DNA of 64,000 bases from Phymorhynchus buccinoides (Eukaryota; Mollusca; Gastropoda; Neogastropoda; Raphitomidae), in NCBI GenBank assembly GCA_017654935.2, contig CM065710.1, positions 28,933,334 to 28,997,333 on the forward strand, written 5' to 3'. The notes under the pieces were generated by a model. The model was not told the DNA's origin. It made no database searches and saw nothing but the letters and a program-made list of their open reading frames with translations. The stretch's first letter is position 1, and each line of letters opens with the position of its first letter. Of this stretch, positions 34,255-46,536 are shown piece after piece. The translations under genes and the position numbers were made by a program.

Positions 34255-36420
34255 AACTAAACAAAGGGGTAAAGAAGCCAGAAGACAGGGTTTATATAAA
34301 CCCTGATTTGACGCCTCTTGAAAGGAGACAGAACAAGGCTCTGAGAGACGAACTGAAGTCCCGTAGGAGTGGAGGGGAACCTGATCTTGTGATCAGGAAT
34401 GGGGCAATAGTTCAGAAAGCGCCCAGTCAAGAACAGGGAGACAAAAAAATGACTGAACAAAAAGACTTGTGTACATAGTTTTAGCAGTACATGTAAAGAA
34501 AATAAACCAGGTTTTAAAGCTCTTAACTCTAATGTAAATTTAAGGGTGAATGTTGATCCAGGTAGCATTTTTACTAGCGACTGTTCTAATGATTCTATTT
34601 GTTCTAGCAATGTACATATTTCTAACTGTTTTAGCAAGGACATGGAGCCAGGTCTAACGGTTTTAGACACAAATGCTGATGGTCTGTTAAATAAGAAAGA
34701 CGAACTTCTCTTACTAATTGATGAAGTTAAACCAAAAATCATTGCTGTTACAGAAACTGCCCAAAAAAGTAAGTGATTTTGTACTGTCAGAATATGGGCT
34801 GGACACCTTTGAAATGTTTCACAACGAAAATCCCAATAGGGGGGTGGCTTTGTTTTTTGACAGAACATTGCATGCACAGGAATGTACCACTTTGAATAAA
34901 AGCAAATTTAAAGAGGCAATATGGTGCCATTTCCAAACAAAGGAAAAAGATAAGGTGTTAGTGGGTTGTGTGTACAAAAGTCCTAACACGACGGACGAGA
35001 ATTTACTGGAACTAAACAACTTAATTCAAGATAATGAGATACAGAAATATGATAAGGTTTGTATCATGGGGGATTTTAATTTTCCAGATATAAAGTGGGA
35101 TGGCCAGTGGACATCACAAAGAGAAAATGACTTTATTGAAGCCACAAGAGACGCATATTTATTTCAAATGGTTAATAAACCAACACGAACAAGGGAAGGT
35201 CAAAAGATTAGATTTGATCTTAGTAAATGATGACCAATTAATATCCGACATTACTCACTCATGTCCCCTAGGCAAAAGTGACCATCAAGTGCTTATGTTT
35301 CATATGTATGGCAACTTAAGCAATACAGATCAAAGTCTTAAAATTCAATTTGAATAAAGCGAACTTTGCACAAATGAAAGACGAGATTGGTTCACAGACA
35401 TGGGAGCACTTATACAGCTTGAGTGTTGACGACTGTTCGGCAAAACATTAGAGATAAAATACATAACTCAATGGATAATCACATTCGGATTCCTAAGGCA
35501 AAAGCAAATGTTTCTCAGAAACACAAGAAGCATAAACCTTATTGGATGTCACTGGGGTTGAGGAAGAGTGTCAAGAGGAAATCCAAACTCTATAGAAGAC
35601 ATTTAGAAAATGGCAAGTCAAAAGCGAGTAAACGCTATAAAAAATATGTGGAAACAAGGGATAATTGTTTCAAAACAACTAAAGAAAGAAAGAAAAATTC
35701 ATGAGAAAAATATTGCCGATAATTGTAAATTTAACCCAAAAATGTTTTGGAAATATATAAATTCACCGCTAAAAACGAATACAGGTATTGGTATGGAGCC
35801 CAGCAAAGGTGCAACTGAACGGACTATAGCCTATGAGATATGAGACAGAAAAAGACCATTGAACATTTTCTTCTTATTGCAGGCTGCAGGACGGCAACTG
35901 TAACAGACAGCAGCGAAGGAGGGATAACCACAGGCAGACCTCCCAGCACTGGAGAGAGAGAGAGAGATAATGCATGCAAAGGTCAATGTAAAGGAGAGGA
36001 AGTGAATGAAAATAGGAAACAAGACTCCCCCAAAAAAAGTTTCCGACACTAAAGGAAACATACAGCTCTGATCTCCGGCTTTAAAAAATACCAAAAAAAA
36101 TACAGGTATTGGTCCACTAAGGGATCAACATGGAAATCTTGTTACAACTGATGAAGACAAAGCAAATGTTCTTAATGACTTTTTTGCTAGCGTTTTTACT
36201 AAAGAGGATACAGAGTCACTACCAAAACTAACTAATGAGCCACCTGCTTACTGTACAGATGTGAGAGTTACCGTTGAAGCGGTTAAAAAAAAAGTTGAAA
36301 GAATTGGACGTTAACAAGGCCCAGGGGCCTGACAAGGTACCAGCCAGAGTTCTAAAACTTTGCATAGAAAAACTCTCTACACCGATTGGTTTTTTTTCCC
36401 CACAACAAGCCACTACAAAA
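34255..36420 (+). mobile_element. CR1-like LINE, 5' half: ORF1 end, endonuclease, start of RT region (degenerate)
   Basis: 34255-34475 encodes an ORF1 C-terminus (RVYINPDLTPLERRQNKALRD). ORF2 then starts: an APE-type endonuclease with ITVTET-like IIAVTETAQ, VALFFDRTL, VGCVYKSPNT, KVCIMGDFNFPDIKWD and GKSDHQVL (34640-35350), split by frameshifts near 34770 and 35215. A basic linker and NPKMFWKYINS follow. A 300-bp insert at about 35795-36100, bounded by the repeated word AATACAGGTATTGG, separates it from DQHGNLVTTDEDKANVLNDF and ends near 36420. The RT core is absent. Confidence 0.8.
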
Positions 36421-36621
36421 GCAAAGTCAATGGCAAATTTGTGATCTAAGGTAGCGATTTACTTCCCTTGAAACAAATGCATCAAATTGACAGCTATCTA
36501 TTAATTCCTGACATATATGGCCGGAACGACTTGAATGAGTTAACAAAGTCGCAAGTTTTATGTTTTGTGTGTGACTGTGTAACACAATCCTCTCTGATGC
36601 GTGTGAAAATTCACTTATTAA

Positions 36622-36843
36622 CCCCTTGACTGCCAGAGAATATTAAAGAAAAAATCATTGGACAAATCATGACATGAAAAAGACAACTGATAGAGCCAAT
36701 CTGGCAAAATGGTCTGGGGATATAACTCTCTTGACTGTGTTAGAGCAAAAAGCCAGCATATCAGAGTTATTCCTCTTCATCTGATGATGGCATCAGTGAT
36801 GTCATCAAGTCAGTACGTAATACGTTATATGGCAGTCAAGGGG
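36622..36843. mobile_element. Short MITE with CCCCTTGACTGCC ends
   Basis: TTAA (36618-36621) precedes CCCCTTGACTGCCA; the other end is TGGCAGTCAAGGGG followed by TAAG. The 222-bp element has terminal repeats starting CCCC and one intact TTAA, compatible with a piggyBac-derived MITE. Confidence 0.65.
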
Positions 36844-36869
36844 TAAGCTTCACTATAAAATATAATCGG

Positions 36870-37089
36870 TAGGGGAAGACGGGGTAAAAAGCGCATGGGC
36901 GGGTAAGAAGCCCACCCCAATTATCTCATGAAATAAAGAAAATTTCAGTCAAATTTGCCCATGAGACGAATGCTAGACAGTAAACGCTCGTCTCATGGGC
37001 AAAATGAGACTGAAATTTGCTTCATTATCATGAGATAATTGGGGTGGGCTTCTTACCCGCCCATGCGCTTTTTACCCCGTCTTCCCCTA
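36870..37089. mobile_element. Near-perfect hairpin MITE, 220 bp
   Basis: Arms of about 90 bp: TAGGGGAAGACGGGGTAAAA at the left and its reverse at the right (TTTTACCCCGTCTTCCCCTA), continuing through GCGCATGGGCGGGTAAGAAG and the ATTATCTCATGA word. The loop is short (about 36985). No coding capacity. Confidence 0.9.
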
Positions 37090-37417
37090 CTGTGTTGTTG
37101 TTTTTATGGGTGGATCCTGCTATTACAAACGACTGAAGACACTAAGTTAATGGTCCAATATTAAAATGATATAGGTACAATTTTACAACCAGAGTCTTGA
37201 TATTGGATCATTTCTTGCATTTTGATTTTCAAGCAATATGTTCTTTCGTAAATAGAAGTTAATGGTTGCAACAGGTTATACAGATCTGTGAGTTTCTGAA
37301 CCAACCTAGTTCATTCGACTAAGTTTAACTTAGAGTTTATAATAAATTATAGACATTTGTTTTTTAGGGGGTAAATGTTAAAGCCTTTATACCTAATTGG
37401 TTATAAAGAAATTTATG

Positions 37418-37419
<2 letters not shown>

Positions 37420-37489
<70 letters not shown>
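37420..37489. repeat. CT microsatellite
   Basis: Pure CT for about 70 bp, directly before LINE-derived sequence. Confidence 0.95.
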
Positions 37490-37493
<4 letters not shown>

Positions 37494-37496
37494 CAT

Positions 37497-38210
37497 TTGG
37501 TATTAAACGTCTATTTAACGTAAGCATTAAAACACCAACCACGTTGATATATTGTGAAACAGGAAGGTATCCACTATGCATAACTACGTATACAAAATTG
37601 TGTAAAATATTGGTTAAAAATAACTAGAATGCTTGAACATCGTATTCCTTTAAAAGCCTACAAAATGTTATATGATTTCCTTTGTAGAAATAAAACTAAT
37701 TGGGCATCACGCATTTGTTTTACTTTATACAGATATGGTTTTGGTTATGTTTGGGAAAACCAGGGAGTTGAAAATGTTAAGAAATTCTTATATACTTTTA
37801 AAAGGAGATTGTTTGATTGTCATTTGCAAGGTCATAACTCATGAACGATATTCATTGTAATCTACATTTATGCAGTTACAAGACCCACCATAATACGTGA
37901 ACTTAATTAAAATTCTTTCATACGAAATTTTTTCACGAGAATTAGATTGGGTGTATCTCCTTTAAAACCACATCGATTAAGATATTCAAACGTTCAAAAT
38001 GATTTATCCTGTATTTTTTCCCAGGTATAGAAGAATTGGAATTGCATTTTATTTTAATATGTCCTGCTTATAAAACTTTTAGAGAGCAACTATAATTCCC
38101 CCAAATACTACAATCATCCCAATGCTTTTAAATTAGTTGTATTATTTACTTATATTAAAGCATGCTCATCTCTTTCTCTTTTTCTATCTAAGACGTTTGC
38201 TTTTAGAAGT
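37497..38210 (+). pseudogene. LINE ORF2 C-terminal remnant (Jockey/L1-Tx1 style)
   Basis: The frames read TPTTLIYCETGRYPLCI, then NKTNWASRICFTLYRYGFGY, VWENQGVENVKKFLYTFKRR, and after stops EELELHFILICPAYKTFREQ, the usual end of certain LINE ORF2 proteins with a terminal Cys/His motif. It is a different LINE lineage from the one at 34255 and 39500. Several stops, no RT core. Confidence 0.7.
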
Positions 38211-38369
38211 CAATCAATTGCTTGTCTCTGGATAAATTCTTGTTCTCAAATTATTTCTCCCAATTTATGGATTAAATGTATGTACATGATTTTTTTGTTC
38301 TAGTTTACATTTATTTATTGATAAAAAGTATTGATACGGGCAGAGAGGCCTAATCAATAAAAACTTCAG

Positions 38370-38478
<109 letters not shown>

Positions 38479-39499
38479 CACCACTCACACAAGCGAAACA
38501 GAAAGAATGTTTTCTTTTGTTCACCAGAACCGATGAAACAAACAAACAACACACGCATGCGCGCGCGCACACACATACACACACAAACGCACTTGCTTAA
38601 GCACCAAACAAATTTACAGCTAGTAAAGGGCTGATGACCAGATACAAAAATAACATTCAACTTTAATTTCAATAGAGCCAGAATAGCAAATGCAACAGCT
38701 TCTTGAATTGGTCGACTTTTGTTTGTGTGCAGAGAGCTCTTAAAACAAACTAATTCCCCACGTGATATTGTCATGACAGACCAAACAGCGTACAGATGCC
38801 TGTTTAAATTGACACCAATCTGCACAAAACAAAAATATTGTCCCTAGGGACCTGGATTTGGATCAACATCGATACACGTCACAGACCAAGGCCGATTCTT
38901 ACTATACGAGGGGCACTCCATATATTTTGCAATGTGGAAAACTGGCAGTGTGCATCCCCCTTCTGGCTAGTCCAACTTTTAGAAGAGTCTCTCACTAGAA
39001 CACATGCACGTGAATATCCTTTCAAACCAAACGGTTATGGCACCAGACCAGCTCAACTGAAGTATGTCAAAAATAGTGCCCTCGACGAATGCTCAAGCAT
39101 CTTCAACAATCTATAATTGCTTGCTTCCTTCACCAGTGCTTCACATACGATAGTAAGAACAAGAAACAAGGGACTAAGTAAAAACAATTAAATGGGTGGG
39201 AGACTGGACAAACTCTGCAAAAGTCTGTTTTCTTGCAAAATGTCTAAAGTAGCTGCAGCAGTGTGGTCACTTGCGCCACACAAATACACAAATACCAACA
39301 TGTTCTTGTGAATTACTACATTTATAGTCCTTCAAATCTCAAATCTTCAAATGTTTTTAGTCACACCGTCTAAAAAGACTATAAGTGACTTGAGGTTGCG
39401 CAATGCTTCCTAATTTGTATTAGGGGGAAAAAAAGTCTGTTTACTCCTATCTCCAATTGTGTGTGTGTGTGTAAAGATGCATATTTATAGACCATAGAC

Positions 39500-40800
39500 C
39501 TTTGTTTCGCGGTATCCAGGCAAGACCAATCCGGCTACCATAGAGGTCCCCGGGGCAAGCCCCGACCGGCACAGCTCCTGCTCTTCATTTACCACTACTT
39601 TATCTATGGCCCCCTAACCCTATCTTGAATTTTAAAATGACATGTTGTTGAGCTCCCTCTTGACTGATACCAAAGAGGGAGCCTCAACTACTACAGCCGG
39701 GAGAGAATTCCACACAGGAATGGTCCTAGGGAAAAAAATGTACTTGAGTGTGTTTGTCCTTGTTGATATTTGTTGGAATTTAAGGGAGTGGTTTGATTTT
39801 GTGCGGGTGTTTCCTGGAAGGAGGTATTTCTTGGCTTGGATGTCAACAAGGGCGTTCACAATCTTATACATCATGATGGTCTGATGTTTGGTACGCCTTG
39901 ATTCTAGGGATTCCCACTGAAGGTTTGTGATCATAGCTGTGACGCTGCTGGTGTAGTCATAGCAGCCAGCTACATATATTGCTGCTCTTCGCTGCACAGC
40001 TTCAACTTTCTTAGTAATTTCTTTGGTGTGGGGATTCCATATTATAGAACAATGCTTGAGATGGGGACGCACAAGAGAGTTATATGCGTTTGATTTTGTT
40101 GTTCTGTTTGATGTTTTTAGATTTCTTTGAAGGAATCCCACCATGCTGTTAGCCTTCTTCGTGATTGTATTTGCGCAGGCTTTCCAGCTAAGATCAAAAG
40201 AAATCTCCACTCCAAGATACTTGGTGCTGGCGTTTTTCTCTAAGCAGTGACCTTTTAGGTGGTAGTCAAAGGTCACTGGCTTGCGGGCCCTGTGGATGGA
40301 ATTCCATGCCCCATCATTTATCCCAAGTAGCTAAGGTGCTTAGATCTTCTTGGAGGGTTCTACAGTCGTCTTTGCCATTGATCTCTCTGTATGCGATACA
40401 ATCATCAGCGAAAAGGCGTGTTCTGGATTTCAGCTGGTCGGGTAGATCATTGATGAACATCAGGAATAATAGAGGGCCGAGGACTGTTCCTTGTGGGACA
40501 CCACTGAAAACTGCTGTTATGTCTGATTTGGCGCTGTAGATGATGACCTGCTGGGTGCGACTTGACAGGACTGCCCTGATCCACATGAACGCGGTTCCCT
40601 GGATACCATAGTGATGGATCTTATGGAGTAGGCACTCATGGGGGACTTTGTCAAAGGCCTTCGAGAAGTCCAGAACGATCATATCAGTTTGGGTGCCTTT
40701 GTTCAGATTGGAAGCAATTTCATGTACCATAACCATACGCCTGTTCTTTGACACATAAACACCATGGAAGGTGGGGCTGCTGTCAGAAGCGCTTTTCAGT
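39500..40800 (-). mobile_element. CR1-like LINE, 3' half: reverse transcriptase core to 3' UTR
   Basis: Reading frame 40314-40754 has RT motifs DMIVLDFSKAFDKVPHECL, GVPQGTVLGPLLFLMFIND and RLFADDC (the FADD box). Frame 39632-40276 is the C-terminal part, with ASTKYLGVEISFDLSW and FPRTIPVWNSLPAVVVEA. A break between the frames (40277-40313) and the lack of the N-terminal half make it inactive. The 3' UTR near 39515-39575 contains GGCTACCATAGAGG ... CCCCGACCGGCACAG, which recurs at 50470-50520. Confidence 0.85.
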
Positions 40801-41145
40801 CAGCTGTGACGGTCAGCCCTACACTCTTGAAGTGAAATGCGTCCAAGCATAGGATATATTTAAGATTTTCGTTGGATTTAAATTATGTAATGTGTATATT
40901 TGAAAAATCATAGTATTTGTTGGTTGCGATTACATTATTAAGCTAATTAATTCTTTACCAATTACGTCTATGATTATGCATTCGTGCAAACATGCTGTCA
41001 ATGTCAGAATCTAATTATTGTATGCACCTACAAAGTTATTTTTTATGTTAACTATGGGTTGCTATGCAACAGAAATTAACATTGTTTTTCATATAAATAA
41101 TATTATAATTTATATTGGCACTTTAATAAAGTTGCCCATTCTCAC

Positions 41146-41880
41146 TCAAACTATTGAGTTGAAGCCTAGTTTCTCTTGGACACTCTAATAATAGCAGGAC
41201 ACATAGCGTCACCATTGCACTGGTCAATATAAAGCGGAAATGACCAAGAGTATCACATCCACTCTATGCAAGGGAAATGACTCTCGCGTCCTGAGACGCT
41301 TTTATCACAACACTCTTTGACTTTGATCAAAAAGGGGATTTGTGTCTCTTGCATCCACATAAAACCTTTTTTGTCAAAGGTTAAAACCCCCCACAAGATT
41401 TAGAGAGAGAATGGGCAACTTTATTAAAGTGCCAAATAAAGTGTTATTTTATGATGCATAACATTATTTTCTATTGCATGACAGTCAAGAATCAGCATAC
41501 AATAAATTGGTTATAACACTCACAAGAAAATTATAATACTTGTAATCACGTAAGTTTGTATGTGCATAACAATCATTAGATTATAATCATAGACAGAGTG
41601 TTTAATTCAATGCATAATAGTAGACTTATTTGGTAGAGAATCAATCAGCTTAACAATGTAATTGCAACAAGCAATAACACTGATGATTTTACAGAAACAT
41701 ATTGGTACAGATTACATAATGCAGAATCCAAGACAATTTGAAATGTTCCTGTACTTGTAAGCATTTTACTTTAAGATTGTGGGGCTGACCGCCACAGCTG
41801 GTAAAACTTCAGGTCAGCCACAGCTGAATGACGAAGCCCATTGTCTCTAAGAAAAGGGAAATGACTCTCACGGAACGAGA
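41146..41880. repeat. Receptor-module boundary repeat, copy 2
   Basis: 41146-41340 is the reverse of 59035-59225 in D's 3' flank (TTGAAGCCTAGTTTCTCTTGG, ACTCTTTGACTTTGATCAAAAAGGGG). 41340-41790 is a heavily deleted copy of 25535-26060. D is therefore bracketed by related sequence in opposite orientation. Confidence 0.75.
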
Positions 41881-42087
41881 CCAATTCGAATGACATGACA
41901 AAACATAGCAACAAACTTCTTCGACTTGATACGAAAAAGGGGATATCTCATGACACTATTCATTTTTTTGTGTGATGTTTACAGAATCTTCACATTGCAA
42001 AATATATGGAGTGCCCCTCGTGTAGTTGCAACCTAAAATGGAAATCCTTTCTTTGAGGCTGGTGAAGTAAATAGCAAAGCTGGTACA

Positions 42088-42700
42088 ATGCATCTGCCCA
42101 TTTCCATTTTAACACTACACCTGCTGTTGTCTACTCAGTGTAGTGCTTTAAGCGCCAGCAGAGAGCATGCTGTAGATCCTTTAAACAGGACGTTTGCTCA
42201 GTTCATGAAATCTACTCTTGAACACCAAGACAGCTTGAACCTGACGACCCTCCATTTGGCACAGTGCACGAGGGAGAATCAAACGGTGATGGTGAACCTA
42301 ACCCAGGACCTCACTGTAACTTATTCTCAACCTGAAACACAATTTCAAGAACCAGAGTTGAACTATTCCTTGTCCAGTCTCCTCTGCTGGTTCAATGTGT
42401 CCACTTTGGAGAAAGAAAGAGCCGTGAAGATGACCTTTCTTCAGCAGACGTGTTCCCAGGACAACTTTCTCCCTGTGGTCATTCAGGTCAATGACAGTGC
42501 AGAGTTCCAGGACAGGAGGACCGGCTGTGAAGACATCAGGTCCCCTCTCTTCATGGACTGGGTCAGCAGACGACGTTTTGTTCTCTTTGCTATCATGGTC
42601 CACAATGTTCTTCTTGCTTTCACTGTCAAAGTGAAGATGGAGGTTGTGAACTTTGAGGAGAAAACACGATTGCAGCTGAAAGAACTCGCACCCACATCAG
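42088..42700 (+). CDS. Receptor D exon 1: signal peptide and first CUB-like domain
   Basis: The ATG at 42088 has A at -3 and opens a hydrophobic signal peptide (MHLPISILTLHLLLSTQCSA). The rest has several N-glycosylation sites (NRT, NLT, NQT, NYS, NVS) and a CUB-like pattern: CTRENQTVMVNLTQDLTVTY, SLLCWFNVSTLEKERAVKM, RRRFVLFAIMVHNVLLAF. The donor TCAG|GTAAAT leaves phase 1, which fits exon 2. It encodes the N-terminus of the complete D receptor, secreted into the membrane pathway. The promoter would lie in or next to a mariner end. I infer CUB from pattern rather than strong identity. Confidence 0.8.
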
Positions 42701-42814
42701 GTAAATTTCAGATGTACGAATCAACAAATCTGAGTGTAAACGAATAAACTTGGTCTGCTTACTTCTAAAAAAAATATTCATTATGATGAAGGATTTACTA
42801 AAAGAAGATCAACA

Positions 42815-43007
42815 GCAGTTATGGGGAAATCAGGACGATGTAAATACAGGGTCAGTTAAAATGGTACTCTTTCTCATTCCCTCTCTCTCTCTCTCTTCCA
42901 TCTCCCTCTTATCCCCCCCCACCCCCCCCCCCCCCCCCCCCCCCCAGTTATTGGGAAATCAGGGCGATGTAAATACAGGGTCAATTAAAATGGTACTCTT
43001 TCTCATT

Positions 43008-43098
<91 letters not shown>

Positions 43099-43120
43099 TC
43101 CCTCTTACCCCCCCCCCCCC
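42815..43120. repeat. Tandem duplication with poly-C and CT tracts
   Basis: GGGAAATCAGG.CGATGTAAATACAGGGTCA.TTAAAATGG plus TACTCTTTCTCATTCC occurs at about 42823 and 42953, each followed by CT, CCATCTCCCTCTTA and poly-C. The second unit's CT tract has expanded to about 85 bp. It lies in D's first intron. Confidence 0.9.
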
Positions 43121-43372
43121 CCTCTCTCTGTGTCTTTCTCTATAATAAAGTTTCTGAAATCTGAAGTCTCACACAGAAAACACTTACGAATATAATATGA
43201 ACGTATCAGCAAATCTACACATACACACAGTGGTACTGGTGCACTGAGGATATAAATCAGTGAGTAATAAATGAGAAGAGACTGAATAAAACTGTCTGGA
43301 TTACTGAGGTGTCCATGATACAGGGGTGTCTGTTAGGCAGGGTTTGCCAGGACCTTAATGACAAATATTAGT

Positions 43373-43524
43373 TGTAACGATGTCTGCCATACAAACAACA
43401 GACGAAGACCAGATGACAATTCCAGACAGTGTTTACTCAACTCTCTGAGGTGCAGTACATGTCTGCTGGCCCACACCATCTGTCCACCCCAAACTATGCA
43501 AATAAAGAACTTAACTGTTTCACA
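43373..43524 (-). repeat. 3' LTR of the Gypsy element
   Basis: 152 bp; pairs with 48414-48565 with scattered differences. Preceded by TSD TTAGT at 43368-43372. Confidence 0.93.
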
Positions 43525-44056
43525 TCTTCCTTCTCAAGGAATTTTGTTTAAGAACATCCAACACAAGGTTATTGAACAAAATATTAATTAAACTACGGTC
43601 ACCAAAGCTTTTTCTTGTGCTGGAACCACAATCATTGTGTCTTTCATATGCTTGATTCAAAGTTATAGTGTCTTTCTCATACTGGAACCACAATAAGTGT
43701 CTTTCTTATGCTGGAACCACAATAAGTGTCTTTCTTATTTCCTTTACTCTCTCCAAATACTCAAATTTGAACTTTAGATTACAAAGGAATTTCTTAATCG
43801 AGACTAAAAGTGAATAAACAACAATAACAAAAATTATTACATGTAATGTAAACTATAAAGGCACAAACAAAACTCACTGAATTAAATAAGGTTTTAAAAT
43901 ACAACAGAAACCCCCTAAGTAACAGACTATCAGGGAATTTAATCAGCAAGCACTTAAGTGTTCAGGTATCTGGGGTTTGGCTTCACAACTCTTCCGTAGC
44001 GGGTGACCACCGGCTGGGTTGAAGTCTGGATCTGGCCCGGACCGTTGGGTGTGGCC

Positions 44057-45232
44057 TCAGTATGGAGTGGAGTCGGATCTGCCTGGTTGTAGGCAGCGGC
44101 AGGAGGTGGGGGCTGCATGGGACCAGAGGCGTCGTACTGGATGGACGTCTGCTGACCACTGAGTCGCTTTGGGATGCTGGGGTGGGGGTTGCTTTGGGGA
44201 ACTTGGGTTTGGTGGGCGCTTCAAGGAGCAGGGGGTAAGCGGTTGATTTGGGGTGGTAAGGGAAATGGACCGCTGCCCAGCTGTGCTGGCTGGGGCTCGG
44301 GTGGCTGTTGCTGGGTAGGGCATGGGGGCTGTCAGTGAGGCACCAACACCACCAGTTGGGTTCATCAGGCTGCTGCCGGGGCTGGGGGTTGGTGGTCTGG
44401 GCTCGTTGACTGGCAGAAGGTGTAGGCAGTTCAACACGTAGTCCCTCCCTGATGATGTGACAACGTAGAATCGAGGAGAGTCACGAGCTGACTTCACTAC
44501 CGCCAGTCTCTGGAAGCCCTTAGGTGTCTGCATTCGCACCACTTCATGTGGCTTCAGGGGCCTCCAATCCCTCGCTGACTTGTCATGGTTGCGCTTCTGT
44601 TGCTGACGGGCCTTCTTCAGCTGTGCGGCGACCTTCAATGTTGTCAGCGCTTTGGGTTTCAGCAACTTTGTTGAAGTCGGGAGGGTGGTGCGGGTGCGTC
44701 TGGATAGGAGGTGTTGGGCAGGTGAGCTCATGCTGTCCCGTGGTGTATTTCTCAGGTTGAGGAGGCCCAGGAGAACGTCAGACCCGTCTTTCCTGCTCTT
44801 TTCCAGGAGTTGTTTGGCCTGCTTGACTGCATTTTCTGCAAGGCCATTTGATCTGGGGTAGTATGGGCTGCTTGTCACGTGAGTGAAGTTCCATACATTT
44901 GCAAAGCCTTTGAACTCGTGGCTCACAAACTGTCGCCCATTGTCAGTTATCAGCTTCTCAGAGATTCCGTGTGTGGCAAAGAGTCTCTTCAATTTGCCAA
45001 TCACCGCATGGGATGTTATTTCAGGGAGAGAGTCCATCTCGAACCATCCCGAGAAAGAGTCCACAACCACCAGGTACTGCTGGTTGTTCCAGTCGAAGAT
45101 GTCAGCTCCTAGCGTTGACCATGGGAGCTCAGGAACTGGGTGGTTGATGAGGGGCTGCTTCTGAAGATGAGCTTTGAAGCTGTTGCGGGCAGAGCATTGG
45201 GAAACGGCGTTCTCAATGTCCTGGCGCATTTG
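44057..45232 (-). pseudogene. Gypsy integrase core and C-terminal region
   Basis: Continues in frame after the TGA. The DDE core is visible (LGADIFDWNNQQYLVVVDSF, LITDNGRQFVSHEF, SPYYPRSNGLAENAVKQAK), then a basic C-terminal domain and a long Pro/Ser/Thr-rich tail. The core looks intact, but the frame lacks its own start. Confidence 0.85.
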
Positions 45233-46536
45233 TGGTCAGTACACAACATCACTAGCCAGTTGTCTGGTACGGTCGACGCCCATGTAACCTTTGTGCAGAA
45301 TGGCAATGTATGTGGATTGCAATGCCTTTGGTACTACTGCTTTCTGTCCCTTCAGGATGATGTCACCTTCTATCACCAGCTCATCCTGGAAGGGAAAGAA
45401 CGTTTTGATCTCTTTCGGTACTTTGCGTCCATGAGCAGGCCATCCATCTCTGATGAATCGTGCAAGCTTCTGCAGGGTAGGGTCAGCCAAAGTTTCCCGT
45501 TGTAGCTCAGTTATTCTGGCAGGTGAGATGGAGAGAACTGTCATGACGTCAAAGTCAAATTCGGTTTCTTCAGCAGTGTCACCGGGATAAGCTCTGGACA
45601 GTGTGTCTGCAATGAAAAGCTCCCTCCCTCTTTTGTAGACAAACTCCAGATCGTATCTCTGGAGTTGGAGTAGCATCCTTTGCAGTCTTGCTGGAGCAGC
45701 ATGTAGTGGCTTCTTCATGATGGTGATCAAAGGTTTATGGTCCGTCTCAATGGTCACCCTGCGGCCATAGGCAAAGTCATGGAACTTCTTGCAGGCGAAG
45801 ACTGCAGCCAGGAGTTCCTTTTTGATCTGCGCATATTGAGTTTCGGCGTCTGAGAGGGCTCGCGATGCAAATGCTACTGGTGACTCGTTCTGAAGACATG
45901 CAGCTCTGAGTCCGCTTTTGGATGAGTCCACTGACAGTGTAACAGGCTTGGATGGATCAAAAAATTTCAAGACTGGAGGACTGATGAGGTCATTCTTCAA
46001 TCCATCAAATGCATGCTGGTGCGCGTCTGTCCAACACCATGCAATGTCGTTACGAAGAAGTTCTCGCAGTAAAGCCGTTTTCTGGCTGTAGTTTTTGATG
46101 AACTTGTTCAGGTAGTTGATCATGCCCAAGAATCTTTGCAGTGCCGCCTTGTCTTCTGGAGCCGGCATGTGTCTGATGGTGTCCGTCTTTTCCGTGTCAG
46201 GCTTCAGACCTTCTGAGGTGAACCTGTGTCCAACAAATATGGTGCTATCCTTCCCGAATTTGCACTTTTTTAGGTTCAGTTTCAGACCAATCTGTCGAGC
46301 CCTGTCCAGAACCACTTTGAGGTTGGCGTCATGCTCTTCAACTGTTGATCCCCAGATGAGAATGTCATCGATGATGATGGCACATGGACACCCTTCAAAC
46401 AGTCTCTCCATAGTCTGCTGGAAGACCTCTGGGGCTGTGTTAATGCCAAAAAGCATGTGCAGAAATCTGTATCTGCCGTACGGTGTGATGAAAGCCGTTT
46501 GCCGAGAAGATTCACTGTCCAGTGGGATTTGCCAAA
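45233..46536 (-). pseudogene. Gypsy RT C-terminal part, RNase H and integrase start
   Basis: Frame shifted relative to the gag-RT part. It has the RT catalytic box (IIIDDILIWG), the RNase H domain (LSVDSSKSGLRA; RALSDAETQYAQIKKELLA; ETDHKPL), and the integrase zinc-binding start. A TGA at 45233-45235, where the family usually has a tryptophan, cuts it from the integrase core. Confidence 0.85.

Larger units (their letters stand above)
38907..42020 (-). mobile_element. Mariner-family transposon copy 2, gutted by nested insertions
   Basis: The left end has TA then CGAGGGGCACTCC (38907) and matches 15030-15810 in reverse; the right end (about 41980-42020) matches the start of copy 1 in reverse, including ACAGAATCTTCACATTGC. 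The interior (39500-40800) is a LINE on the minus strand, and 41146-41880 is a receptor-boundary repeat. No transposase remains. Its right end lies 67 bp before D's start codon. Confidence 0.75.
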
